Assembly (NCBI GenBank): GCA_035532215.1
Contig: DATKRK010000156.1
Coordinates: 1 to 19,935 of the forward strand
DNA from: JAICIG01 sp035532215
Lineage (GTDB): Bacteria > Planctomycetota > Planctomycetia > Pirellulales > JAICIG01
Length of the DNA stretch: 19,935 nt
Direction: 5' to 3'
In this document: one piece after another, positions 13,050 through 19,935 of the stretch
How the letters are laid out: the number at the start of each line of letters is the position of its first letter
Position numbering within the stretch: position 1 is the first letter of the stretch
Made by a program: the position numbers and the translations under genes
The notes under the pieces: generated by a model
Seen by the model: the letters and a program-made list of their open reading frames with translations, nothing else
The model's database searches: none
What the model was told of the DNA's origin: nothing

Positions 13050-13625
13050 TCAGCGCAATCGGCGATGTTCATACAGATCATACAAATCGAACAGGGCCTC
13101 GCGCAGATCGCCGCGACGCGTCGAGAATGCCCGCTTGACGTCGTCCGCCGAGATCGCCCGATCGCCTGGCGCCAATGCCTCGACGACGCGCCGCGCCAGT
13201 TCGACGTTCGTTTCGGTGCGATACAGCTCGGGCAGTCCGACGTCGGCATGCGCCGTCGCCAACAGCCCGCAGCCGCGGCGCCGGCACAAGCGGCCGATTC
13301 GCCAGCGGTTGAAGGCGCTGAGTTGCTCGAAGCCGTCGATCACGAGCACGCTCGCGTCCGAAAGCGCGCGGCGCTCGTCCGCGGCGATTGGCAAGCGGCG
13401 CTGGCCGTCGTGCAAAACGAAGCCTAGAAGCTTGCGGCCGCTACGCTCGATCCAAGGCGCAAGCGCCGCCAGCAGCGTCGACTTGCCGCTGCCGTGCGGA
13501 CCGACGATCTGCCCGCGCCACCCTTGGGCGGCGAACTTGGCTGCGAGTTGTTCGGCGCTTTGGCCGGGCGGAAAGTAATACGGCAAAGCGCCCGGCCGCA
13601 CGAAGCGCGTGGAGAACGGATTCAT
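13050..13625 (-). CDS. small P-loop ATPase (191 aa)
   Basis: ATG 13625 was chosen; 10 extra codons up to 13655 come from a CTCTCCC repeat. Walker A is GPHGSGKST (residues 42-50) and Walker B is VLVIDGFEQ (93-101); LLATAH (121-126) fits a sensor strand. The C-terminal part (ALAPGDRAISADDVKRAFST) is helical, like an AAA+ lid. It may couple ATP hydrolysis to a regulatory or DNA-related task; no specific family is recognised. It follows PolX by 48 bases on the same strand and is probably co-transcribed. Confidence 0.8.
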   Translation of the reverse strand: MNPFSTRFVRPGALPYYFPPGQSAEQLAAKFAAQGWRGQIVGPHGSGKSTLLAALAPWIERSGRKLLGFVLHDGQRRLPIAADERRALSDASVLVIDGFEQLSAFNRWRIGRLCRRRGCGLLATAHADVGLPELYRTETNVELARRVVEALAPGDRAISADDVKRAFSTRRGDLREALFDLYDLYEHRRLR

Positions 13626-13631
13626 AGTGCG

Positions 13632-13667
13632 GCCCTCACCCCGGCCCTCTCCCAAAGGGAGAGGGAG
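13632..13667. repeat. CTCTCCC-type hairpin repeat (family D)
   Basis: CCCTCACCCCGGCCCTCTCC and then AAAGGGAGAGGGAG fill nearly all of the gap between PolX and the ATPase gene. The CTCTCCC-AAA-GGGAGAG hairpin could act as a processing or attenuation site within the operon. Confidence 0.75.
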
Positions 13668-13673
13668 TAGGAT

Positions 13674-15398
13674 TCATTTGGCGGAGCGTTTGCCGAGCAG
13701 CTTCTGCACTTGCTTCCAGGCGTGCGTGTTGACGACGTCGGCCTTGCCGAGCCCGGCACGGCGGGCTTGCAACACGCCGTAGCGAATGTGGTTCAAGCTG
13801 TCGACGTTGTGGGCGTCGGTCGAAATCACGATCGGCACGCCCTGCAGCTTGGCCGCCGCGCAGGCCAGATCGTCCAGGTCGAGCCGCGAAGGGTTGGCGT
13901 TCAATTCCATGAACTTGCCGTGCTCGTGCGCGGCCTTGAGCACCGCTTCGAGATCGACGTCGTACGGATTGCGGCGATTGAGCAGCCGGCCGGTCGGATG
14001 GGCGATGGCCGAGACGTACGGATTGGCCAGCGCCTCGAGAATTCGCTTCGTGATCTGCTCGCGCGGCTGGTTCTGCCCGTAGTGTACGCTGGCCACGACC
14101 CAATCGGCCTCGGCCAGCACGTCGTCGGTCAGGTCGAGCCCGCCTTTCTCCAGGATATCGACTTCGACTCCTTTGAGCACGGTGAAGCCTTTGAGCTTCT
14201 CGTTGAGCCGGTCGATCTGCGCCCACTGTTTACGCAGCCGGCGACCGTCGAGCCCGTTGGCCATCGAGACGCGTTTCGAGTGATCGGTGATGGCGATGTA
14301 CTTCAAGCCCCGGGCCTGCGCGCCGGCGACCATTTCTTCGAGCGAGGCCTGGCCGTCGCTTTCGGTGGTGTGCATGTGCAGATCGCCTTGAATCTGCTCG
14401 GGCTCGATCAGCTCGGGCAAGGCGCCGGCGTCGGCCCACTCGAATTCGTGCCGGGCCTCGCGCAGCTCGGGCGGAAACCAGGGCAAGTCGAGCGTGGCGT
14501 AGACGTCTTCCTCGGTGAGGCCGGCGATGTAGCGGTCGCCTTCGAACACGCCGTATTCGTTGATCTTCAGCCCGCGATCCTTGGCTCGCCCGCGGAGCAC
14601 GACGTTGTGATCTTTCGACCCCGTGAAATACAACAGCGCCGCCCCGAACGCTTCGGCCGGCACGACGCGCAGATCGAGCTGCGGACCTTTCGCCAGCCGC
14701 ACCGACATTTTGGTCGGGCCGCGGGCGATGACTTCGGAGATTTCAGGGAACTCGGCCAACAGTCCCATCACCTCTTTCGGCTGCGAAGAGACGGCCAAGA
14801 AATCGAGATCGCCGACCGTATCGCGACCGCGGCGATAACTGCCGGCCGCCTGCAATTGCTCGACGTGCGGAGCCGTGCGCAGATAGGCCAGCAGTTGCTG
14901 CACCCATTCGTCGGCCTCGGCCCACAGCATCCGCTCGTGCGCCGTGCTGGCCAGCGCCAGCCCGGCCAGAATGGCTTGCTCGGTCTTCTCGCCAAAGCCT
15001 TTCAATTCGCGCACGCGATGGGCCTCGCACGCTTCGCGCAATTCATCGAGCGACGCGATCTTCAATTCCTTGTGCAATGCCGCGGCCTTCTTCGGCCCCA
15101 GACCCTGCACGCGCAGCAGCGCGAGCACCGACTGCGGCACTTGGCCCCGCAACTCCTCGAGCAGCGGAAACACGCCGGTCATGGACAGCGCAGCGATCTT
15201 CTCGGCCAAGTCGGCGCCGACGCCCGCGATCTCCGTGAGCGGCTTCTCGGCGGCGAGCATCGAGGCGATCGATTCCGGCCACTCGGTAATCGCCCGCGCC
15301 GCATTGCGATACGCGCGCACGCGGAACGGATTCGCCGCCTGAAACTCCAGGATGTCGGCCGTTTCTTCGAGACACGCGGCGATTTGCACGTTATTCAT
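13674..15398 (-). CDS. polX: DNA polymerase X with PHP domain (574 aa)
   Basis: ATG 15398 has GGAG 7 bases upstream and overlaps the stop of the GTPase gene (ATGA). An N-terminal helix-hairpin-helix region (residues about 1-150; LRVQGLGPKKAAALHKEL) precedes the nucleotidyltransferase core GSYRRGRDTVGDLDF with Asp197, Asp199 and a third Asp242. The C-terminal PHP domain has His341, His343 (DLHMHTTESDG), His373 (ITDHSK), Glu412 (GVEVDI), His439, His467 and Asp528-His530 (STDAHN). All metal ligands expected of a PHP exonuclease seem present. Length is normal for bacterial PolX. The enzyme fills short gaps in base-excision repair and trims 3' ends, in the cytoplasm. Confidence 0.95.
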   Translation of the reverse strand: MNNVQIAACLEETADILEFQAANPFRVRAYRNAARAITEWPESIASMLAAEKPLTEIAGVGADLAEKIAALSMTGVFPLLEELRGQVPQSVLALLRVQGLGPKKAAALHKELKIASLDELREACEAHRVRELKGFGEKTEQAILAGLALASTAHERMLWAEADEWVQQLLAYLRTAPHVEQLQAAGSYRRGRDTVGDLDFLAVSSQPKEVMGLLAEFPEISEVIARGPTKMSVRLAKGPQLDLRVVPAEAFGAALLYFTGSKDHNVVLRGRAKDRGLKINEYGVFEGDRYIAGLTEEDVYATLDLPWFPPELREARHEFEWADAGALPELIEPEQIQGDLHMHTTESDGQASLEEMVAGAQARGLKYIAITDHSKRVSMANGLDGRRLRKQWAQIDRLNEKLKGFTVLKGVEVDILEKGGLDLTDDVLAEADWVVASVHYGQNQPREQITKRILEALANPYVSAIAHPTGRLLNRRNPYDVDLEAVLKAAHEHGKFMELNANPSRLDLDDLACAAAKLQGVPIVISTDAHNVDSLNHIRYGVLQARRAGLGKADVVNTHAWKQVQKLLGKRSAK

Positions 15399-16387
15399 GC
15401 GTGCAACTCCAGAATGTCCTTGTCGTGCAACACATAGTCGGCCTTGGCCACCGAGCCGTCGTGAACGGCGATTCCCCAGACGCGGGCGAACTTGAAATTC
15501 TCGGCCAGGTCTTTGTGAACCAGCGCCGCGACATCCAGCACGGTGTCGCCGCGGCGAACGGTGAACGGGCGCTCGAAATCGGCCGTCTTTGCCGTCGGCA
15601 GCTTGGTATAGACCCGCACCACGCCGAGGGCCTGATAGATCGCGTCGCGCAGCGCGTCGAGCCCGGCGCCCGTTTCGGCCGAGATCACGAACTCGGGAAA
15701 CTCCAGCGGACAAAGTTCGTGCAGCAGTTCCAGACGCTCGGCGGCGCCCGGCGCGTCGATCTTGTTCGGCGCCAGCAGCGTCTGCGTGTAGGAAATGCCG
15801 ACGTCTTCCTCGTCGAGCATCGACTCCTTCGCAAGTCGCGTCTTGGTGCCGGCCAGTCGGTCGAGCAGCTCTTGCAGTTGTTCGATGCCCTCGTCGGCGC
15901 CGAGATCGACCACGAGCACGGCGACGTCGGCCGCGCGGATCAAGCCTTGCATGTACGGTTCGAGATAGTCGCGCGTGATGGGCGGCGTATCGAGGAGCTG
16001 CACCATCACGTCTTCCCAAGGCATCATGCCCGGCAAAGGGGCGCGCGTGGTGAACGGATAGGGCGCCACCTCGGGCGTGGCGCGCGTGAGGGCCGCGAGC
16101 AAGCGGCTCTTGCCGGCGTTTGGCCCGCCGAGCAGAATCGCCGTGCCGGCGCCTTGTCGCGGGATGCGGACGCTGTGCCCCTTCTTGCCCGACTTGCGTT
16201 CGGCCTCCAGTTCCTTCTTGGCCTTGCTGATCTTCTGCTTGAGTTCCGACTGCAGCTTCTCCGAAGCCTTATGCTTCGGCATCTCGCGCAGCATGACTTC
16301 GAGCCATTTCAGCTCGTCTTCCGTGGTCGCCGCGCGGCGATATTCTTCTTCGGCCTTGTGGTATTGCGGGGTCAGATTCGTCGCCAT
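15395..16387 (-). CDS. DRG/Obg-like GTPase with TGS domain (330 aa)
   Basis: A helical N-terminus (residues 1-75, Lys/Glu-rich) is followed by G1 GGPNAGKS (87-94), G2 around PFTTRAPLPGMM, G3 DTPP (133-136), G4 NKID (208-211) and G5 SAETG (236-240), then a TGS domain from about 258 to the end ('FTVRRGDTVLDVAALVHKDL'). The layout is that of DRG-type GTPases, which act with ribosomes or RNA. G3 normally reads DTPG; Pro136 replaces the glycine that contacts the gamma-phosphate. The gene overlaps polX by 4 bases. The -10-like TAAAAT lies 6 bases before ATG, leaving no room for a ribosome-binding site. Confidence 0.92.
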   Translation of the reverse strand: MATNLTPQYHKAEEEYRRAATTEDELKWLEVMLREMPKHKASEKLQSELKQKISKAKKELEAERKSGKKGHSVRIPRQGAGTAILLGGPNAGKSRLLAALTRATPEVAPYPFTTRAPLPGMMPWEDVMVQLLDTPPITRDYLEPYMQGLIRAADVAVLVVDLGADEGIEQLQELLDRLAGTKTRLAKESMLDEEDVGISYTQTLLAPNKIDAPGAAERLELLHELCPLEFPEFVISAETGAGLDALRDAIYQALGVVRVYTKLPTAKTADFERPFTVRRGDTVLDVAALVHKDLAENFKFARVWGIAVHDGSVAKADYVLHDKDILELHA

Positions 16388-16776
16388 GCGGTGATTTTAT
16401 AGCAGGTAGACGGTAGTTGGTAGGCGGTAGAAGGGGACGAATGCTCGGAGCCGTAGGGTGGGGCGCAGCCCGACGCGCGAAAAGGTCGACAATCTGAAGC
16501 GGCATCGAAGGAAGCCTCTCGTCGGCGAGAGAAAGGCAAAACGCAAAATGCAAAATGCAAAGCGGCGGTGGGAATCTCCGATTTTGCACTTTGAATTTTG
16601 CATTTTGAATTTGCTCCCTACATGCCACCTACGATCTACCGCCTACTAATCCCAGCCCAAGCCGCCTGGCCGCTAGCTTGAAAGCATCTGGCGCCGACGA
16701 CGTTTTGCGGCGCGCAAGCCGGGCGCCACTCGCGGCATACCAGGTCTTTTCTGGCGAAAAACGAAAGGCAACAAAC
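16388..16776. repeat. nested palindromic repeats between divergent genes
   Basis: The outer arms are GTAGACGGTAGTTGGTAGGC (16406-16425) and a CTACCGCCTAC arm (16637-16646). Inside lie a REP unit (16453-16478), a CTCTCGTCGGCGAGAG hairpin (16516-16531) and an AAAATGCAAAATGCAAAG pair (16535-16562 facing 16582-16614). The rest, 16648-16776, leads to the capsid gene and shows no other gene; a TTG-started extension of the capsid frame reaches 16678. Confidence 0.75.
16394..16401 (-). promoter_or_regulatory. possible -10 box of the GTPase-polX operon
   Basis: On the minus strand TATAAAAT lies 6 bases before ATG 16387, the same spacing as TATAGT before ATG 1800. No good -35 is seen because a palindromic repeat begins directly upstream. 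A leaderless transcript is possible. Confidence 0.4.
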
Positions 16777-18330
16777 ATGGGCCCCGTTCGCAAGTATGCG
16801 GTCGAACGCGGTTTGGCGGCCAGCGCCTCGGACGACGAATTGGACGAGTGGTATCGTCGCCAGCACGCCGCCGGTCGCCTGGCGCCGCCGCGCTGGGCGG
16901 AATTGCTCGTCGCCGAACGCGAGCAGATTCTTCGCGACTTTGCCGCGAGCGGCATCGAACTTCGGTCACACCACGCTTCCCTCGCGGCGCAGCGCCTCAG
17001 CGCCGATTCGCAGTCGCCCGCTCTCGCGGCGACTTCCGATCGGCATCCTTCGCACGTGAAAGGTATTGCACCGATGTTAAGTGATTCTTCCGTTCAACCC
17101 TCGATGCTGTTTGCCGCCGGCGCTCGCGACGAGGCGACCGCGCGGATCGACGTCAAGGCGCCCAGCGCGCGCTATAGCTCGAAGCGGGCCCAAGGCGTCC
17201 ACGCCAAGACGGACCAGCCCGTGCTGCGCGGCGGCTTGCCGGTCGAAATGCCCAGCGAGCGCGAGCACGCGCTGATCGGCGCCTACTTCCGCCAGCTCGC
17301 GCTGCGCAGCCGCATCGACGTGCGGCCATTGTCGGAGCACGAGCGCGATTTGCTCAAGGAACTGCACAACGATCATCTGTGGTGCGGCGACGTGGGCGGG
17401 CAGCACTACACCGGAACTCCGCTGGCCGCCGCGCTCGGCCGCAAGGGAACCGATTTCATCGACGACGCCACGAGCGGCGGCGCCTCGCTGGTGCCGTACT
17501 TTTTCGACACCGACATCGTGACCTTTCCGCTCTTGAGCGGCGAGCTGTTTCCGCTGGTCGACCTGCGCGAACTGAGCGCGAGCAACCAGGTGAAAACCGG
17601 CTCGCTGGCCAGCCCCACGGCGAACTGGACCAGCAACGAAGGCTCCGGCGCGACGATCCCCTTGCAGACCACCGACGGCATCGTGGCGGGCATCAGTTCG
17701 TCGGTGTTCAACATCGTGATGGCGATCACCATCGGGCGAGATTTTCTCTCCGATTCGCCGGTACACGTCGGCGCCGAAATCTCGACGTTGATGGGCCGCC
17801 GGCTGACGCACGAACTCGACCACGTGATCGCCGCCGGCGACGGCGTCACGCAGCCGCAAGGGCTGGCCAACGCCAGCGGCGTCAATTCGGTGGTGGCCAA
17901 GAACGGCACCACCGGCCCGTTCGTCGTGTCGGACGTGGAAAACATGATCGCCAGCCTGCCCAAACAGTACCGCCAGAAGAACGATCCGTCGGTCTGCTGG
18001 GTGGCCAACGACTCGTGCTGGTTCAAGATTCGCGGCATCAGCGTCAGCGGCACCGATCAGCGGCGCATCTTCGGCTACGACTACGAGCAGTACACGCTGG
18101 CCGACCGGCCGTTCCGCATCTCGAACGACCTGGCGGGCAACGACCTGTTCTTCGGCAAGCTGAACCTGTACCGCATGTGGCGGCGGCAAGGCTTGCAAAT
18201 CGAAATGACCAACGACGGCAAGACGCTGCGGCTGGCCAACGAGGTGCTGATCACCGCCCGCGGCCGTTACGCCGGCCGCTTCATGGACGGCGCCGGGCTG
18301 AGCTTCATGGCCGACGCGCCGCTGCACTAA
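16777..18330 (+). CDS. HK97-type phage major capsid protein (517 aa)
   Basis: ATG 16777 has GAAAGG upstream. Residues about 228-517 show the HK97 capsid pattern: FIDDATSGGASLVPYFFDTD, then 'LASPTANWTSNEGSGATIPL', GDGVTQPQGLANASG and a C-terminal ITARGRYAGRFMDGA. Residues 1-160 have no clear match; residues 18-60 form a charged helical region (SASDDELDEWYRRQHAAGR). A second good start exists at ATG 17074 (AAAGG 9 bases upstream, AT-rich start), giving 418 aa, close to usual capsid length; the first 99 residues may then be a separate or fused module. No terminase, portal or protease is in the window. A hairpin follows 11 bases after the stop. Confidence 0.88.
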   Translation: MGPVRKYAVERGLAASASDDELDEWYRRQHAAGRLAPPRWAELLVAEREQILRDFAASGIELRSHHASLAAQRLSADSQSPALAATSDRHPSHVKGIAPMLSDSSVQPSMLFAAGARDEATARIDVKAPSARYSSKRAQGVHAKTDQPVLRGGLPVEMPSEREHALIGAYFRQLALRSRIDVRPLSEHERDLLKELHNDHLWCGDVGGQHYTGTPLAAALGRKGTDFIDDATSGGASLVPYFFDTDIVTFPLLSGELFPLVDLRELSASNQVKTGSLASPTANWTSNEGSGATIPLQTTDGIVAGISSSVFNIVMAITIGRDFLSDSPVHVGAEISTLMGRRLTHELDHVIAAGDGVTQPQGLANASGVNSVVAKNGTTGPFVVSDVENMIASLPKQYRQKNDPSVCWVANDSCWFKIRGISVSGTDQRRIFGYDYEQYTLADRPFRISNDLAGNDLFFGKLNLYRMWRRQGLQIEMTNDGKTLRLANEVLITARGRYAGRFMDGAGLSFMADAPLH

Positions 18331-18341
18331 AGTCCGCCTTT

Positions 18342-18374
18342 CTCCTCTCCCTTTGGGAGAGGTCGGGTGAGGGC
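18342..18374 (+). repeat. CTCTCCC-type hairpin repeat (family D) after the capsid gene
   Basis: CTCCTCTCCCTTTGGGAGAG followed by GTCGGGTGAGGGC. The CTCTCCC-TTT-GGGAGAG hairpin directly follows the capsid stop and may protect or end the transcript, but there is no T-run. Confidence 0.75.
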
Positions 18375-18402
18375 AGGCCACGTTGACAATTCGTCGTTTG
18401 CG

Positions 18403-18644
18403 TTCACCACGGAGGCACGGAGGGCACGGAGGGCACGGAGGAGCGAGCCACGGATGAAACACGGATCGAACACGGATAATTCCCTTTGGCTGAGATTCGT
18501 TATCGGTGCAGTTTTTAAGGATTTGCGTCTCATCCGTGTTTGATCTGTGTTTCATCCGTGGCTAACGGCGCTAGGACGCGCGTTTCAACCGCGGCCGTCA
18601 ATTCATCTACCTCCTCCTCCGTGCTCCCCGTGTCTCCGTGGTGA
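18403..18644. repeat. nested palindromic element (outer CACCACGGAGG, inner family B)
   Basis: Outer arms TTCACCACGGAGGCACGGAG (18403-18422) with further GGGCACGGAG copies face a CTCCGTG..CTCCGTGGTGA arm ending at 18644. Inside lies a full family B hairpin (18445-18563) like that at 2806-2943. It separates the capsid gene from the 169-aa gene. Confidence 0.85.
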
Positions 18645-18691
18645 GCTTCTGCTTCTTCGCATTTCTTAATTCCATCGCATGGAGACGCTCA

Positions 18692-19201
18692 ATGAAAACC
18701 GAACTCCTCGAAGCCGCCGTCGAGACGCCGAAAGACGGCAACTTGTATTTTCCGCCGGCGAAGCGCACGCTGCGAGGTCGCAAAGACTTCAACCGCATGG
18801 CGCAGCACGAAAAGAACTTCATGGAGCTGGCGTTTCACTTTCCCCAGGGCATCCCCGGCACGGTGATCCGCATCGACCTGGACGAAAAACAGGTCTGGCT
18901 GCGCGAGCCGCTGCACGAGGCCGCGTGGGAAGCGGCGCGCGACGAGATCGTCTCGCGCGGCATCGCCCTGCCGCCGGCCTTGGAAGCGGTCGCCGGCGCC
19001 TATCTGCCCGACTGGCTGCACGAGATCAAGCGCTCGCTGGAGGCCGGCTATCTGCGCGTCGTCCGCGGCGCGCTGCCGCGGCAGTTGGGCGAAGAGACGC
19101 AGCGTCCCGAAGCGATCGACCCGGCCGAACGCCGGATCGAGCGGCTCTGCGACCTGGTCGAAAAGTTGTTGGAGACGATGGCCATCGCGGCGGCCAAGTA
19201 A
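18692..19201 (+). CDS. hypothetical protein (169 aa) downstream of the capsid gene
   Basis: ATG 18692 has GGAG 7 bases upstream; a longer frame from 18638 has no such site and starts in repeat sequence. The product begins MKTELLEAAVETPKDGNLYF and has a mixed alpha/beta look with 'FHFPQGIPGTVIRIDLDEKQ' and a helical C-terminus (AERRIERLCDLVEKLLETMA). There is no signal peptide or membrane segment. Its place behind the capsid gene on the same strand suggests a phage-derived partner, but a 360-bp repeat block separates them. No family recognised. Confidence 0.7.
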   Translation: MKTELLEAAVETPKDGNLYFPPAKRTLRGRKDFNRMAQHEKNFMELAFHFPQGIPGTVIRIDLDEKQVWLREPLHEAAWEAARDEIVSRGIALPPALEAVAGAYLPDWLHEIKRSLEAGYLRVVRGALPRQLGEETQRPEAIDPAERRIERLCDLVEKLLETMAIAAAK

Positions 19202-19390
19202 GGGCGGGCCGGTCCAACCGGCGGCGGGACACCGACGGCATGTAGAGTGGGGCGCAGCCCCACGCGCGATTGACGATCACAAGGCTTCTGCCTTGCTCCT
19301 CTTCCACAGGGAGAGGTTAGCTGAGGGATTAAATAACTTCCCTATTCCCAGCCCACCGGAAATTCTGTAGCTAGTGCCCTTTGCCGTCTG
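19202..19390. repeat. REP unit and family D repeat after the 169-aa gene
   Basis: A REP unit (19242-19267, GTAGAGTGGGGCG...) is followed by a CTCCTCTTCCACAGGGAGAG hairpin (19296-19327). No gene is seen. Confidence 0.75.
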
Positions 19391-19824
19391 CCACCAGCTT
19401 TAGCTGGTGGTATTCGAGCAACAGCACTGGTTGTCTTTTAGCCGGATTTAGCCGGCTTGTGCAAGCGTCCACTTCAAGCAGAAGCCGGCTAAAGCCGGCC
19501 GGACGACGTTTCAGAGCTGGCTTTCCTACCACCAGCTAAAGAGATCGTCCTGCTTGTCTACGCCTCATTTCGCTCCTTTTGATGCGCGAAACCGTCGCCG
19601 GGATCTGCCTGTCCTTGCCGCTGCATCGGATTACGGGTTCCTCTTCTCAGTTCCGGATGCTTCCGAGTCGCGGATTTCGTTCGCATGTGATCGTTCTCGA
19701 TGCAACTTGACTTGCCGGTAACAGCGTCTGCCGCAGTCGGAACAGAGAAGAGGAACCCGTAATGGCGCCGGCTTGACGTCTTGCCTCGTCCTCCAAAAAG
19801 CAGGACGATCTCTAAAGCTGGTGG
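19391..19824. repeat. CCACCAGC palindrome doublet with inner AGCCGG pair
   Basis: CCACCAGCTTTAGCTGGTGG (19391-19410) faces its exact reverse complement, which is split by an insertion (CCACCAGCTAAAG at 19529-19541, CTAAAGCTGGTGG at 19812-19824). Between them lies an inner pair, AGCCGGATTTAGCCGGCTT against AAGCCGGCTAAAGCCGG. Confidence 0.85.
19542..19811. mobile_element. 270-bp non-coding insertion with terminal inverted repeats
   Basis: The ends are perfect 14-bp inverted repeats (AGATCGTCCTGCTT at 19542-19555; complement at 19798-19811). It is flanked by direct repeats CTAAAG (19536-19541 and 19812-19817). Removing it and one CTAAAG restores CCACCAGCTAAAGCTGGTGG. Inside is a 26-bp inverted pair with one mismatch (ATTACGGGTTCCTCTTCTC at 19630 and its complement ending at 19763). 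No transposase is encoded, so it is MITE-like. The remaining bases to 19935 show no gene. Confidence 0.8.
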
Positions 19825-19935
19825 CAAGCGTTGCCGGTGCAAATCCGCTCGCGGTCCTCGTATCTCTTTGCCGGCCGCCTTCTACGCACCGAGGAATAAA
19901 CAACTCCCCTGTATACAACGACTCGGAACTCCAGC

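Noticed and set aside
13710..15437. 575-aa plus-strand open frame
   Set aside because: It is the antisense of polX, whose catalytic and metal-binding motifs are all on the minus strand; the plus product has no recognisable domain.
15399..16019. Extension of polX into a 781-aa frame
   Set aside because: The extra part overlaps the GTPase gene in another frame and is Arg-rich shadow sequence; PolX has a good start with GGAG at 15398.
17077..18555. 492-aa minus-strand open frame
   Set aside because: It is antisense to the capsid gene and begins in repeat DNA; it is an effect of high GC content.
19558..19842. 94-aa minus-strand open frame in the insertion element
   Set aside because: It runs across both the element and the surrounding repeat and has no transposase motif, so it is unlikely to be a gene.

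Overview
This GC-rich window looks like a planctomycete chromosome, probably of the Pirellulales type. The evidence is a Tat-exported DUF1501 protein, a lipoprotein with the 'TLDGKPLAGADV' pattern, a secreted Tyr/Pro/Ala-rich protein of a kind common in these genomes, a PolX-PHP polymerase, and intergenic spaces packed with short palindromic repeats. No rRNA, tRNA or CRISPR array was found.

Layout. Positions 1-1800 (minus strand) hold an operon of two small related W-x-W proteins and a ParB-like protein that runs off the left edge. It is driven by a strong promoter lying almost on the start codon. A 98-aa helical protein (1969-2265) sits between two near-identical 19-bp AT-rich palindromes. 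Positions 2300-6400 hold a lipoprotein with a terminator, a 134-aa orphan protein bracketed by repeat halves, a SUKH (SMI1/KNR4) protein and gene debris. Positions 6417-6914 hold a collapsed toxin-antitoxin locus: a RelE/HigB-like toxin cut to a stub in front of an intact HTH antitoxin. Next come the DUF1501 protein and a small membrane protein. Positions 9364-10385 hold a Fic locus whose first protein joins an HTH domain to a C-terminus carrying the Fic-inhibitory motif. Positions 10732-11430 hold a truncated NucA-like nuclease followed by an intact NuiA-like nuclease inhibitor. On the minus strand, 16387-13050 is a GTPase-PolX-ATPase operon, followed by the secreted protein (12633-11608). 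Positions 16777-19201 hold an HK97-type capsid gene with no other recognisable phage gene nearby and an unknown 169-aa protein. The right end is repeat DNA carrying a 270-bp insertion with terminal inverted repeats and a 6-bp target duplication.

How the parts relate. Two of three conflict loci (HigBA-like, NucA/NuiA-like) have lost the toxin part and kept the protective part; the Fic locus looks intact. A SUKH protein, a family rich in immunity proteins, lies nearby. The intergenic space is dominated by at least seven palindromic repeat families. The commonest is GTAGGGTGGGGCG-n-GCCCCACGCGC, about 20 copies, often as inverted doublets like REPINs. Repeats are nested in each other, sit in operon gaps, lie inside coding linkers, and create false N-terminal extensions on several open frames; starts were therefore moved downstream where a ribosome-binding site and homology supported it.
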